Shown here piece after piece: positions 1-64,000 of a stretch of 64,000 nt of DNA. Position 1 is the first letter of the stretch. Each line of letters opens with the position of its first letter. The notes beneath the pieces were generated by a model, which was not told the DNA's origin, did not search any database, and saw only the letters and a list, made by a program, of their open reading frames with translations. The stretch is from Centropus unirufus (lineage: Eukaryota > Chordata > Aves > Cuculiformes > Centropidae): NCBI GenBank assembly GCA_013397695.1, contig VYZI01000126.1, forward strand, positions 930,001 to 994,000. Reading direction: 5' to 3'. The position numbers and the translations under genes are program-made.

Positions 1-3000
1 TGCTTTCAGTGTTCTATCAATGCGTGAGCAGGACTGGGTCAAGGGCAGCTGCATTTCATATTTAGCTAAGTACTAAATGGATTATTTTGGGTTCTGCCCA
101 CAGTCTGGGGGTATTGAAACACCTTATCCTTGGCTTCCAAAGCTGGATTCTTTCCTTTCAAAGGAAAGATGCTTATTGCTTCCTTTTTTTTCTTTCATAT
201 TGGTGTTTGAAGGAGCAGGTGTTCTGGAATGGCAGCACCTGCTGTTGCGTGACTTATTTTCTGCAACATAATAATTATTTAGGCTTCTGAAATGAAGGCT
301 AGTTGGGTAGCAAGACACCTCACTAGTCAGATGTATCCTGTTGCCTCACTCGGAACGTTACCATTCTTCCTAACTAGCTGTACTGAGCTGGTTGTGATTT
401 GGTTAATGTTGCCTTATATTTGTTTTCAGCTGCCTCATCAGTTGAAACTTAAGAGGAAAGAGTATTATATGGAAACAAAGTACCTACCGAATTCAGGTTT
501 TCTGGCTAAAGTCTGTTGAATATTTCTAGTTTTGCTTTAGTCTGCAGAGCAATCTGTTATTTTTGTCTGATGTGTTCTAGATTTCACATTTCTTTCTGTT
601 GTTTGTCTCTTTATTTACAAGGCTTTCATTTTGCCTTGTTAATACGTGCATGCATCCTTTGAGAGGCAAGCCATGAGCTCTGTGTCAAGCAGGCTTTCTT
701 ATCTAAGGTTTCTTCTCAGTGGCTGTAGGACAGACTACATCTGTTGGGGCTTGTTTTCATGTGATGTCTGTTCTCCCCCCTCCTGCACATGCCTGTGTCT
801 CAGCCGCTGAAGCACAGCTCCCACATTGCCTTTCTCCCAAGTTTGGGAGAATAGTGTGTGACTCTTAAGTAGGGAATTTGGCTTCTCTGTCTTGGTGCAT
901 CTACAAGATATTATCATTATGCAGATATTCTTAGATTCACAAGGTACAAAAGCAAGGTTTTTGTGTTTGGAGTGGAGAGAGTAGGATATTTCTCTTAACT
1001 ATTCCTACTGTAGCGCAAGAGAATTATGTAGCAGATTATTTGAAGTCTTTCTTCAGCTGTGATCGCCTCCTTGCCTTATTCCTTAAATTTCTGTGCTCCC
1101 TAAACTGACTTTCAAAGCATACACTCTATGCCCTTTCTTTTCCAATGGTTTCTTTGATTAGTCTGCAGGATAAGATTAAAAAATAGTGTGCCCACTAGAG
1201 AAGCTGCTCCCTGAGGTGGCTTCATGTGCAGTCACCATCCTGCAGCTTGAGCAGCATAGTGCTTGCATTTTCCTGTTTATCATTTTTCTTCAGCGACAAC
1301 TCCTCCAGCATAATAATTGGCATGTTCCCATGTTCTTGGGGGAGCCAAGCTAGCTGTTGCCAGCAGTTTGTCCGAGGGGAGAAGGGAGGAAATCTCAGTT
1401 CAGCTCTGTTCAGCATCTTTATGTATGAAAAATGATTTGCCTTGTTTATTGCTTCTGGACCGTGCAGGCTGGAGACTAAAAGACTAACCAGAAGAGAATT
1501 CTCTGCCATTTGACATCCACGATGAGAGAATTTCCTTTAGCATTTAAACATAAAATCCTTTCGGTAGGCCTGCAGAGTGTATTGGACCAGAGTTAACTTC
1601 TTTTTGCTGTACTTTTTAGTCTTTGCTACAGCAATGATAGGAACTGAAGCATGGCCTTGGATTCATGGTTAGGACTTGAGGGGAGGAAAGGGAGTACTAG
1701 TTTGTTTTACCTCTCTTTTATCAAGGTGTCCAAAGCAGCAGTTCTCCACTAAGCTAAAGTAATGGAGTAGTCATGAGGAGGTGCAGAGTGCTTGTGAATT
1801 ACAGACTGCTGGTTGTCTGTTAGCCAAAGAGGAGAAATCTAGGAAGTTTTATTATGGTAAAAGATTGACAGTTGGACAATGGGGGAAGTTGGGCATCATC
1901 CAGAAATATTTAAGATGGTATAATGTGGCTATTGGTAAACTCCAGATGAGAATGAGCAGTTTCAGAGAACCTAATATAAACTTAAGTGAATTGATAGCAG
2001 AAAGACAAGGGACTTCTATTTTTTAAAAACTAAACGTAGTGCACATTAAATTGAATTGTTTAAATGCCTTTTACAAGATAACTCAGAATGCAAAGTCTCT
2101 TTCCAGGAAAAAGTATCTTGCCATTGTCAACAACTCAGCTTAAATTTAGGGAAAGATGCAAATTAGTCTGCATAAACAATATAGAAAATGTTATGTCTTC
2201 ATAAAACACACCGAATATCATTGCAGCTTTAGTACTTTTACTGCTATAGTTAGTGTATAGAGGATTTGGAGAGGGGAATGACTCAGATGAGAGTAAATAA
2301 AATTTTATGTGAAAAAACGCAGAAAGCTTTGGAATCCCTTTCTCTTGGGTCAGATAATGAAATATATGTAAACATATGTGAAAGAGGCTAGGAAATAATT
2401 TGAAGTTACAGTGAAAGATTTTAGCTTAGGAAGCTCCTGAGTTCTAGACTGAGTTTTAGGCGCTCAGGGATATGCATTTGTATTTTTTTATTACTTTTTT
2501 TTTCTGAAACTCTTGCAGATAACTGCTCTTGGCCACTTCACTCCAGTGTCCTGTCTCTGGCTGGTTCTCTGCTCTGCTTCAGTATGGCTCTGTTCTGTGT
2601 TTTTTATCATTTAGAAATCAAGCACAAGTCAGTGAAAGCCTGCGTCTAATTCAGAATTTATTAAATTATTTGTTAAAGCCAGTATACTATGTGACTAATT
2701 TACGCATGTGACAGACATAAGGGGTTTTTGTCTTTTTTGTAGAGGTTAAAGCCTTTCGGAGACCTCCAAATAATAACTAATATTATTATCACTAAGAAAT
2801 GCTAAGAAAAATTGGAGAGACATTGAGATCTCATATCGTGGGACATATCTGTGAGTGAAGGTCATCTTATTTCCTGCTGTGCTATGTTTCTTGAAACAGC
2901 TGGAATATCTTACCTGCTGTAAGAAGTTCGTTCTCATGCGGTGTATTAGTATCTTTCCTGTAGGGAATTGTTCCTTCCCCACCCTCCTTTTCCTTCCATC

Positions 3001-4110
3001 CCTACCTTCTTAGTTTTGGGAAGTACCTTTAAGTCTGACGCAGTTCCCTAATGATATCTTGGTTCATATGTGACTTCTATTTACTATGAGCCGCTGCGAT
3101 GGTTACAGCCTATCAGCCTTGAGTGGGAACATCTAATGAGATTCCCTTGCAGTCCCTATGGCAGCAGCTCAGCCTGGTCAGGAGAGGGGCCTTGCTGCCA
3201 GCTGCAGTTACTGCAGGTGTGGTCGCTGTGACTTTCCTAGCAGATCGAAGTGGAGGCACATAGTGTACTTTGTGGAATTAGGAGGTGCTTGCAGAATGAA
3301 ACCTGTGATTTTTCCAGAAATATAGATATATTTATAGTATTCCCCAGTTAATTAGCAGCTAATTGAAATTTTTTTGATCATTAAGAGAAAATAACATGGA
3401 AATAATATTGCATTGTTCTTATAATCAGTGCTGCACTGCTTAATTAGATTGCAACATTAAACTAAAATTCTATGGCTTTAAAATGCTAGTTCATTAGAGC
3501 CTGTTCTAGTAATCCTCCAAGCATCAAATCATGCTTGATTTGTCCTTTTAAAACAGTGCTTTGAGAACCTTGTAAATACTTAGGACAGCTAGATGTGTGA
3601 TCCTCTCCTAAGGTCATACCTTAACAATATTGACCTCTTTCTTTACTAAAAAAAAGTCCCTTGAGTATTCAATGATTTCTGCATAATCTTATTATGTGCA
3701 AGCAAGTCAAACAAATACCTTTGGTTTAAGATTTACTTTTAGAGCTGAGTCCTGAAGATAAATTTTGTTCTTCCTTTCTCATTTTTTTTTCTGTACTGCA
3801 GAAGTTAGAGGCCTGTAATCTATTAATCCAGAGTAAAGGAAAAAGGACTATATTGTTTCTCAAATTAATGTCTTTTCATCTGATATCTTAAAACCACACT
3901 GCTTGCATCACCCGAACCATGGAGAGAATGGTTGTGAAATGTAATGCTAAGAGAACAGAGTATTTGAAGTGTGGGGTTGCTTTTATTCTTTTTTGTTATT
4001 CTTGCTGTTTCATTGGCACTCAGCATGTGATGTAAGTAATCTCTGAAAGGGAAGGTTCAAGCTATACTGGGCAGAATGAAACAGGCTGCACTGGACATCC
4101 ATTCTGATAT

Positions 4111-4130
4111 ATTGTTTAATATTAAACAAT
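4111..4130. repeat. Perfect 20-bp palindrome
   Basis: The 10-base arm attgtttaat is followed directly by its exact reverse complement attaaacaat. It lies in intron and is AT-rich; no function is known. Confidence 0.85.
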
Positions 4131-6847
4131 GTACTTAGAAATTGCAGTTGTCTAAAGGGACTTTATTTAAGAACTCGCTGTGACTGGCAGTCAGCCCTAA
4201 TATGTGAGCTGGATGGCATTCGTTGGTATTGCACATCATCAACATCACTCACTATTGTAACTTAAAACATTTTTCATTCCTCATGGTATATATGATTGTT
4301 AAAGTGAGCAGCAAGCGAGAAGCCAAAGCAAAATTAGCTGCCTGGAATTTTCTTTGGAGATAACTGTTCCAGAAGTTTCTCTGGATGTGCAAAGCTGTGT
4401 TGTTTTTGGCAAGAGTTGTAGGTTTGCTTGGTTTTTTTGTTGTTGTTTTTTTTCTTTGCTGGTAAATCTAACTGCAGAGGTCATGTCACTGCTGTAATTC
4501 ATGGATTTGACTGTGGGATTACGTGCAGTTTAAGAAATCAGACTTGATGTTCTGTTGGTCTTGACTTAACCCTGCTCCCATTCAGTTCTATTTTGGCCAG
4601 GAGGAAAGGGGTGAGCATTGCTTTGCTGTAGGGTTTTGGTCAAAGTTATGCTCGACTTGCAGAGAGCAGCAGTGGCCAGTGCTGCTGGCTTGCAAGGGGA
4701 AGGGCTGGAGTTGGATCAAAGCCCCAAGCCAGACAAAGGGGCGGCTCTGTCCGCTTGGATGTGAGGGGAAGGTCTGTGGGGGTTTAGAGTGTGGAAGCGC
4801 AGAATGAAAATAAGTATATTGCTATGGAAGTGTTTGAAGTTGCTTAAATAAAAAGCTTAGGTTTTGGAACATGCCTGAGTTGTTATGGAAACATTTCCTA
4901 AAAGTTCACTAGTGTAACTCTTTTGGAGTCTGCAAGCAACCTGAAAGCATTGGAGATGTGTCAGCTGCTTGTTGCATTCCTGTGGAGCCCTGGCCTTGAA
5001 ATTTGTAACAGTTTATATGTAGGTAATGGTTATTGGCACTGTTAACCTGCTTATGAATTCCTGATTATTTTTTTCTTGTATGTCTGTATCTAAAAGATTG
5101 TGGTGATGATGAGTACGGACTTGTCTGATGCATAACAGAAATCATTAAAATATTTCTTAAAGTAGATTCCTTTTTCAGTACCTGAAACCTCAAGAATATT
5201 TTCTTTAATACAATTACCTGTCTTAAAAAATTAATTGTTTTTATTAAATAGTTGTTAATGATGTGAAATAGTAAGGGCTAATGTGAAACCCTTGTTTAAA
5301 AGCTTTGCATTTGTACCTCGCTATTTGAGATGTTGTGTTTTGCTGTCAGGTCTTTTTCATTTTGACAGTCTGCTAACAGTGCCAGGGCCAGTTCATTCTA
5401 GAGGTTTTCCACGTTCAAAATGACATGCTTTTCTATTTGAGAGACTGTCCATATCTAACTGAACCTCTGTATGGTTTTGCTACGCAGCAGCCATTGGTTT
5501 TTCCAGCGTGGAGAACTAAAAGTGTAAGTTTTTATTGGCAATTTTGCTTGTGTGGTTGCTGAAATTGAGGTTGCTTAGAAACCTCTTGCTTTCTAATGGC
5601 ACCAGTTTGTTCTGAGAACTGATACCAAGCACTTCAGCAGGCCTCCGCTTCACAGAAATAGAAGTCTGGCGGTTTTCCAGGTCATTGTTTGCTGCCGTTG
5701 TCACTGGTATTTTATTTCTGGATAAGGATGAGAGAAAGTGACTTCTTAGAGTGAGACAGAATAGTGTTTTCATTATACTATGTGCTGTAATGATTTTATG
5801 TATAAACCTACTATTACATCTTGAAACAGTTAAAATTGAAGGTGAAATTAACTGTAACTTGATCTCTAATGGTGTAGAATGTGCTGTTAAATCCTGTGGT
5901 CAATTTCTGCAATGCTATGTATGAAATGGTGAATATCAATATTGTCTTCAGAAAGGTTTATTATTAATATGTATCTGAGATCTATTTGGGAGGAGTTATT
6001 TTGTTATAGGATCTTGATTTTTTTATCTCTTCAAATTTCTGCCCTGTGAAGAAAGTACAAGTTCACATGCTTTATAATATTTTCATTTCATACAGCAGGC
6101 AATAATCTAAATAGTTTAGATTTGTTTCCCTTGGTAACTCAACTCATATTTATAAATATGTAACAGGTATTATGGAGTAGCTTATCGTATATTATAGGGT
6201 AACAAGTGAAAAACAGAATAAGCAGGGAAGGAATTGTTTGTAGTATAAATTAGAGCTCATTATGGTCATCTTCCTGCAGAGGACAGGGGTGTTGTGTTTG
6301 TAAATTTGTAAGCTTTGCAGAATCTTGCTCAGGTGATACCTTAGAAGTTTAAATATAAAGTTAAAATCTGTGTTACTTTTTCTGGTTCACATTTGCATCT
6401 GACAAAGTCACTTTTTTAAGGTGTCTGAGGTGGTACACCTGCTTCGTAAATCTAACTATGATACACCGTTCAAATAGCATCTTCCTTCTAATGTGTACAT
6501 TACATTTTTATTAAAATACTGAAATATTTTTGCGGATGCAAATTAAACCTGGTTGAAAAGGTATGTGCTGATAATGGAACCATAATAAAAGGCTTGGATT
6601 AAATGAGTTTACTCCTAGGTGGAGTTCAGTGGCCGAGCAAATTCTCTGCAAGACTTTGGCCTAGAACCTTCCCTTCTTAAACTGATCACTGTGGGGACCA
6701 GAGCATTGAGTCTCTTACTGAGATGCTGAAAATATGCAATCTTTCAGCAAGTTTTAAACACTTAACCTTTGGAAGAGCTGTCCTTCTGAAAATACATGTA
6801 AATAGGTTCCTGATAGTACAGTCACACCTAAGCATAGAAGTTGGTAG

Positions 6848-6952
6848 GAGGGGCAAGGGGATTTTTGGTTTGGGTTTAGGATTTTGGGGGTTTGTTTGTT
6901 TGTCTTGTTGGGTTTTGGGTATGGGGTTGTTTGTTTTTCTTTTTTTCTTATA
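6848..6952 (+). repeat. G/T-rich tract with clustered G-runs
   Basis: Seven runs of three to five G lie at 6850, 6857, 6872, 6886, 6910, 6917 and 6923, separated by T-rich sequence, and are followed by a T-rich stretch. The strand is that of the pre-mRNA. Low-complexity origin is likely; G-quadruplex potential is inferred only. Confidence 0.6.
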
Positions 6953-9900
6953 GGCCGTCTGTGCTACGGATCTGGTCTATATGGTGGGGAACTGTAAAAC
7001 TTATTAGTTTCAGTGGGTTTAGTGGAAATATGAGTTCTGGCACTTGAATTCACTTGTAATGAGGGTCACACAAATAGCATGGACAACTCATATTCCGTTT
7101 TTAGTTTGATTCTCTTTCATGCATCAAAATAGAACAGAAATACAAAGCTAGTTACAACTTAAACCAAAAAAAGGTTGCCTACCTTCTTAATGTTGAACCT
7201 AGGAAAAAAGTAAAGCTACTTTTAGAAGTTTTATGGGAGGGGGGAAAAAGGACAGAGAAGCTGTGTGGTGTCTGTGTTTAAATGTAACATCCTCAAAAAC
7301 GCAAACAAATCTGAAAAGCATCACTGAATACACATAGCTAATGCAGCGATAAGATTTGTACCAATTTAAGTTACAGAAAATGAAAATACGGCAATCAAAA
7401 ATCCATATTTCTTGCTCATATAAAGCATGAAGAGAACTGCATTTTCTTGATGAAGAATTTCCATGAATGATGCTGAAAAGCTGGATTTTAGTGTACTAGA
7501 ATCATGCTTTCTACAGTAGAGGCTTCTGTTTTTACATGTTTAGAATACAGTAACATGTAGGTATTGTCTCATTTTTCCCTCTCTCATGCTGAGGAATTTT
7601 TCTGACTTTCTATGTATGGTCCCAGATCTATTTTCGAGTCCTTCCCTCCTCCCAGTCTGGGCATAAGTACAAAGAACACAAGGAATATGTTAGTTTGTTT
7701 TAGTAATGTGAGTCTGAGGTAGAATGCAAAAGTATATTTGCTGATTTGCTTTAAAAGAAAACCCCCCAAAACAACAAAACAAAAACCCAAACCTATAACT
7801 TAAGGGATAAAGCCCGTTTCTATGTAAGGGCACTTCATGTAAAAACAAAGCTGTGTCTCCCTTCTTAAAAAGGCAGAAAAGATTAAGTAGCCAAAGCAGA
7901 CAAGCAGCTTCCTGCCAATTCCCAGTTCAAGGTTGTGTGAAAAGGACAGCGTGCTCCTTGTAGAGAAAGTTATTTCTACCTTTGCAGCATTCATGATACT
8001 TCAGGAGAGCATAGAGAAGAGATGGTGACCTAGTGTGGAAGAAAACGGTGTCAGATGAGGGAATTGAAGAACTATGTCATTAGTTGATCACAAGGGTAAA
8101 GGAAAACCAAATGTTTTAGAAATGTTCTTGTTAGGGCAAAATATATATTCAAAATCAGTAAAAAAGGCATTGACAGCAACTAATAGCTGGAAGTTAGTGA
8201 GATAAATTCAGTTGATTGGCAGGTGATGTGTTTTAATGGTAAAGTAATAAAGGAGAGCAACAATCTCTCAGTCATATGGACTGTGTTTGGTTTAGAGGTA
8301 GCTGTGGACAGGAGTGATGTGTGCAAGTGGCCAGACTGGATGATTTCCACATCAAGCTCTTCTAAGGTCTACATGACTCCCTGCCGAATCTGCTGTTTCC
8401 CCTCCTCCCCCCTCCTTCTTGCCATGGTTTTTGGTCCAGGTATGCATAATGAGTTCCAGGCTTCCTTGACCAATGCAAAGTTCCAAATTTCTGGACCAGT
8501 AGCGTACTAAATCCATCCTTCGATATGAGCAGAAGGCATGTTTGACTTCAGGTAGCAAACCTTGGAAATGCACAGGTGTTCTCTCCCTTAGGAGAGCTGA
8601 GTTTTAGCATTAACAGAAGTAGTTATGGTGGGGTGTTTGGTTTGTTGGTTTGATTTTTTGGAAATATTATTAGTTGGCCTATCTCTGGGAAAGAATGAGG
8701 GCCTATTTCAGGAAAAAAAACAAACAACATTTAATGTGCCTGGAACATTAATGCAGCATTCCTGTTTGTTGGCTGGCAGAGAGCCTGTTTAGCTGCTTGC
8801 AATCTCTCTAGTATTTGGAATAGTGCTTTCTGCTCCTTTGTATCCAGCGAACCATTCCACTGCTTTCTAAAGGTAGTTCTCACACAGCAGTTAAATGTAT
8901 GGGTTTAAAGAGGATCTTCTGCCACCCTTCTTTCTCCTGAAAGTCTCCATCATTGCTTTCTTCTCTCCATTGATCCTGCTGTCTTAAAACCTTTTCATTT
9001 GCCTCCTACTATATTTTCTTGTCCATAGTCTAGAGCTTGCTTAGGATTTTGTCCCATGAGTGGAAATGGATATAATGGTCACTCCTGTGCTCTAGTCAAA
9101 CTTTCTTGTGCATTTGCCCAGATCTCCTGAAATTCATTGTCTAGTTAGTTTAAAGTGGAATAGAGTGCTGTTGTACTTCCTTTAATATTTCGCCCATGGA
9201 ATTGTAGCAGTTCAGCTGGTCATGTGTCAGTGGCGTGGCAGTTCCTGAAAAACTGGAGGTTAGGTAATTGTGTAGGTGGTCAGGCCAGAAAGCGACAACT
9301 CTGTGGCTGATGCTCTGCAGGGAGAATTCTACACAGGGAGGGTGGTGGTCAGTGTTATGGTTTGGGTTTTCCTGGGGAGAGTTGTCCCTGCAGAGGGCTG
9401 GCCATGGACTGTTGTTCTAGTTAGGCTGCCTTGCTTTGGGTTGATGTTGGTTGTTAATATAGTACTGCCTTCTGCAAGAGCACTGTGGCTCTGCCACTCT
9501 GATTATGCAAGATGTTGGCAAAATGCTGTGGTACTGCAAAATTTGAACAGGTATTGCAAAGTTTTTACCAAGATTCGTCATAAAATTGACTTGGCAGATC
9601 TGTAGGACTACATAATAAAACAGAATTGAAAATATGCCATGCTTTTGGCCATCTTTTGAGCTGTTTGTTTCTGTACTTTATACTCAACCAATTGTACAGC
9701 CAGTCATGTGAGATGATGAAGATTGTAATTCTAAAAAGGGTTAAAAAATATGATCCAATGAAGAACTAGAGGGGGACTTATTAAAGACGTATATACAGTG
9801 GAAGATTTTGCCTTGGTGTACAGAGCTGGTGAAGAGTATAGAGGTTTTGTTTGCCTCGCTTCTCCATGTTTTTATTTTGTTTTTGTTTCACATCAATATT

Positions 9901-10052
9901 CTGGAAGGGGAGAGCCTTACCCTGTCAAATACCATCTCCCTGTTCCTCTGTGCTTCCATACTATGGTTCTGTCCACCTGCTTTCTCTAAAGCCCTTAAAT
10001 AACAGGACAGGGAGTGTCTATCGGTTCAATGTGTACTAAGGCTTGAAAGACC

Positions 10053-10071
10053 TGATTGTTTCAAACAATCA
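10053..10071. repeat. Short palindrome with 9-bp arms
   Basis: The arms tgattgttt and aaacaatca flank a single central C. It is intronic and of no known function. Confidence 0.75.
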
Positions 10072-10813
10072 ATTTCACATTAATCTAGATATACCCTCAT
10101 GTATTTCTTTAACTGGGGATTTTCACAAAACCATCTAGCAGGTTGTGGGAAAAGTCTGGAAACTTTCCTGGGGTGCACAAGAAAGCACATCCTCTCTATG
10201 CTTACAATGGTGTTTCCACTTCTGGGTGGGTATTCCTGAGGTCCCAGCTTTTGATCTCCTGAGACCACACCATCAAAGGAATAGGAGAGACTAGGCCAGA
10301 CTGGAAAGGAGAGTGCATGTTGGAGCTTGGAGGGAGAAGCGAGGCAGCACTGGGAATCTGGTGCTGCTGCTTGCTTCCTCCCAGCCTGTTTCTCTACAAT
10401 GCAGAGGTGGTCCTTCCTTATCATCCTTCTTTCTGAAGTAAGCTTAGTTGTGTGTAGTAATTATGGTTGGGGACAGTGATGGCTTTTCTGTTGGAGTTTA
10501 GGCAGAGTCACCTTTGTTTCTAGTACATTAAGAATAAGAGCGTTCATTTGTACAGTGCTTATCTTGGTGGAATTCTGGTTCATCACTTGGATTTCCTGCA
10601 GGTGTTGCTGTCATGCAAGGAGACATGTCCTGTTTTAAAATTAACTGGGTACTTCTGGGGTGTCACATTGAATTTCTTTTGCTTTAGATTGAAAGAATAA
10701 AAACTTCAAGAACTTCTTTACCAGTAATAATTTTTCTTTTAAATATCTTAAGTTCTTATTAATGGATAATGTTATGCAGTGGTTGACCCTGAATGTTCTG
10801 CTCTATTTTTCAG

Positions 10814-62234
<51,421 letters not shown>

Positions 62235-62390
62235 TAACCCTTTTACAATGTACATTGCCCTTACATGAAAATATACTTGGAAATTTATTTGATTTATTAC
62301 CAGTTAAATTAATTGAAGCAGTGAGAAAGAGGCAAAATTTCAAACACATTTCTCTGCTCTTTCCCAGGCTCAGTATCACTAATTAATTCC

Positions 62391-62900
62391 CAGCTCCTCT
62401 ACCTCCTCCTACCCCCTCCCTGGTAGTACAGGGAGGGTGGGGAATCTGGAGTTACTGCCAGTCCATTACAGTTCCTGTCTGCCACTCCTTTCTCCCTGTT
62501 CCAGCGTGGGTCCTTCCACTGGCTGCACTCCTTCTGGCTGCATGCCTGCTCCATCATGGGCTGTCTGTAGACTGCAGTTCCTTCAGGAAATACCCAGTGC
62601 TGCAGTATGGTCTTTCCCTAAGCTGCAGAGGAATCTCTGCACCAGCATCTGTAGCATCTCCTCCTGCTTCTCTGATTTTCATATTTGCCTGCTGTTTCTT
62701 GTTACTATTTATTTTCCTTTGTCTGCCTGTGTGGTGTTTTTGCCCTTAGATATGTTTTAACAAAGGTGCCATGCACTTGACAAATGGGCTAAACTGTGTC
62801 CTTTGGTGGGTCCATTGCAGAGCTGGCTGTAACGTGCCCTGTCTGACATGGGGCAGCCCTGGCTTCCTCTCACAGATGCTTCTTCATCATCATTCCATGT
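62391..62900 (-). mobile_element. Endogenous retrovirus LTR fragment, antisense
   Basis: ctacctcctcctaccccctc, then the repeated ctgctcc/ccagcgtgggtcc-type motifs and ggaatctctgcaccagc, then tgacatggggcagccc and tctcacagatgcttcttc. Their order matches the avian ERV LTR seen at 31466 and extends further toward the LTR 5' end. No viral coding sequence. Boundaries are approximate. Confidence 0.62.
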
Positions 62901-63651
62901 ACACCCAGTACAGATCCATACAAAGACTCTGGAGTAAGATGTACTGGAGTCTTTTATTCTCTAGCATTTGCATCCCCTTTCTGGGCTAGCCATGGGTGCT
63001 GAGTGAAGTCACGTTCCTCACTTACTGGCTTCCTGTGTTCCCCACTCTTATTTATAGTACTTAGATTCTTTGGCTGTCAAACTAAGCAGAGCATCCAGTG
63101 TAAGAGCAAGGCAGGAAAGAAAGCGAGCAGACAAATACAGAGAAGTTATTGCCCTAAGCTTCCAATGCTTCTTGCCCATCTGATCACTTCTCACCCTTAC
63201 CAATCAAATCCCATTATCCACACATCCTTACTACATTCTGTGCCTGTTCACTTCTGAGTTCAAGAGCCATTGCATTATGCTGTATTGCTTCTTGGCCCAG
63301 GCTGGGTATTTAGAGAGAGGTGTAGAGTACTTCTGCTGCAAACATGTAAGCACCAGAGGGTGTTTGATTTCTTGTAGCAAAGTATTGTTTTGTGCACATT
63401 CCAGAACATGTCATTCAGGCCAGTACTTGTTAGAAAAAGCCTGAAGCCCAGGACAGGTCAAGAGTTGGCATCCAAGTTGATGTGAATAAAGTACCTGTTG
63501 AGAGGGAATAATGAGAATTCTGATTTTGGTGAAAAGTAAAAAGCAGCTGGTTTTATGGCTGTCATTAACATTTATTTCCCAATTTTTATGAAGTATGCTG
63601 TAATACTGGGTAGTTTCACTCTTCTTTAGAAGTAATAAACTTTTTAATGAG

Positions 63652-63824
63652 TGTGGTGGGTTGACCCCAGCTAGCAACCCAACTCTCCCACAGCCACTCA
63701 ATCATCTACCCCTACTTAAGAGAGCAGAAAAGAGTAAGAACAATAGCGAGTTCTTGACCTCTGCCCACAGAGGCTACCCCTGCAGCTCCCCACTACCAAA
63801 ATCTTCCCACCTACACCCTGGACA
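63652..63824 (-). mobile_element. Solo LTR remnant with both ends, internally deleted
   Basis: Begins tgtggtgggttgaccccagc and ends ccactaccaaaatcttccca through ggaca, i.e. the two typical avian ERV LTR ends (TG...CA) only 173 bp apart. Full LTRs of this type are several hundred bp long, so most of the middle is missing. No convincing target-site duplication is visible. Confidence 0.65.
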
Positions 63825-64000
63825 GTGGTTCTGAAACTTATTAATAAGATGAAATGCACAGTGTCTGGTAGTTACCATGCAATTCTAGAAAAACACCTTC
63901 ACTTTAAGTTCTTGAAATCTTGGATGGTTTGCCCTTTTGGTATTTGCTGTTTTTATTGAATCTATTAAAAACAGCTGGTATGCACAGTGATTCCCACCTG

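Larger units (their letters stand above)
1..10813 (+). other. Intron upstream of the first visible RALGAPA1 exon
   Basis: No exon was found here; open frames on both strands are short and resemble nothing I know. It is AT-rich sequence with T-rich runs, a perfect 20-bp palindrome at 4111-4130, a 9-bp-arm palindrome at 10053-10071, and a G/T-rich block at 6848-6952. The RALGAPA1 initiator exon (protein start MFSKKPHGD by memory) is not here, so the intron begins before the window. Confidence 0.8.

Noticed and set aside
9276..9605. 109-codon + strand frame with hydrophobic stretches
   Set aside because: Intronic and dominated by Val/Leu/Trp from a GT-rich region; no homology recognised.
10080..10424. 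114-codon minus-strand frame
   Set aside because: No recognisable motif; lies in the upstream intron without supporting signals.
1..10813. Search for the RALGAPA1 initiator exon (MFSKKPHGD start)
   Set aside because: No matching codons or CpG-rich promoter were seen, so the promoter and first exon are judged to be upstream of the window.
62437..62760. 107-codon + strand frame rich in Cys, Ser and Pro
   Set aside because: Antisense translation of the LTR fragment.

Overview
The window is a piece of a bird genome. It carries truncated CR1 LINE 3' ends and avian-type endogenous retrovirus LTR remnants, is AT-rich, has small exons in long introns, and contains one assembly gap (N run at 55544-55701). 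It holds the 5' and central part of a single protein-coding gene on the + strand. I recognise it from its translation as RALGAPA1, the catalytic alpha-1 subunit of the Ral GTPase-activating protein complex. No second gene and no RNA gene could be supported on either strand.

Layout: 1-10813 is intron upstream of the first visible coding exon; the initiator exon, about 35 residues further upstream by memory of the human protein, is not in the window. From 10814 to 62225 there are 27 exons that join in frame to 1,289 readable residues. There are also two in-frame optional coding segments. One is a 141-nt cassette exon at 36697-36837 (47 codons). The other is a 1,401-nt (467-codon) extension of the exon at 42939, produced by a second donor at 44508. 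Every junction was fixed by keeping the RALGAPA1 reading frame and checking the splice dinucleotides. From 62226 to the end is intron; the C-terminal third, including the Rap/Ral-GAP catalytic domain, lies beyond the window.

The most interesting region is 32238-46519. Exons here encode a Ser/Thr-rich linker with several basophilic kinase (RxRxxS/T) motifs. All introns bounding the optional segments are phase 1, so cassette and extension can be combined freely without frame change. The cassette has a strong competing acceptor 156 nt upstream that would bring in an in-frame stop. If the distal donor of the extension is skipped, the frame runs 62 more codons to a TAA, followed 93 nt later by a canonical AATAAA. 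That gives a plausible GAP-less intronic-polyadenylation isoform.

A second unusual feature is that three introns (after 29489, 48871 and 53143) begin with GC instead of GT. Each is forced by the reading frame and by homology on both sides.

Repeats: a tail-to-tail CR1 pair at about 21.2-22.1 kb, three ERV LTR remnants (31.5-32.1, 62.4-62.9, 63.65-63.82 kb), a TAGA tetranucleotide array, a TG array between AT stretches, and several pyrimidine tracts.
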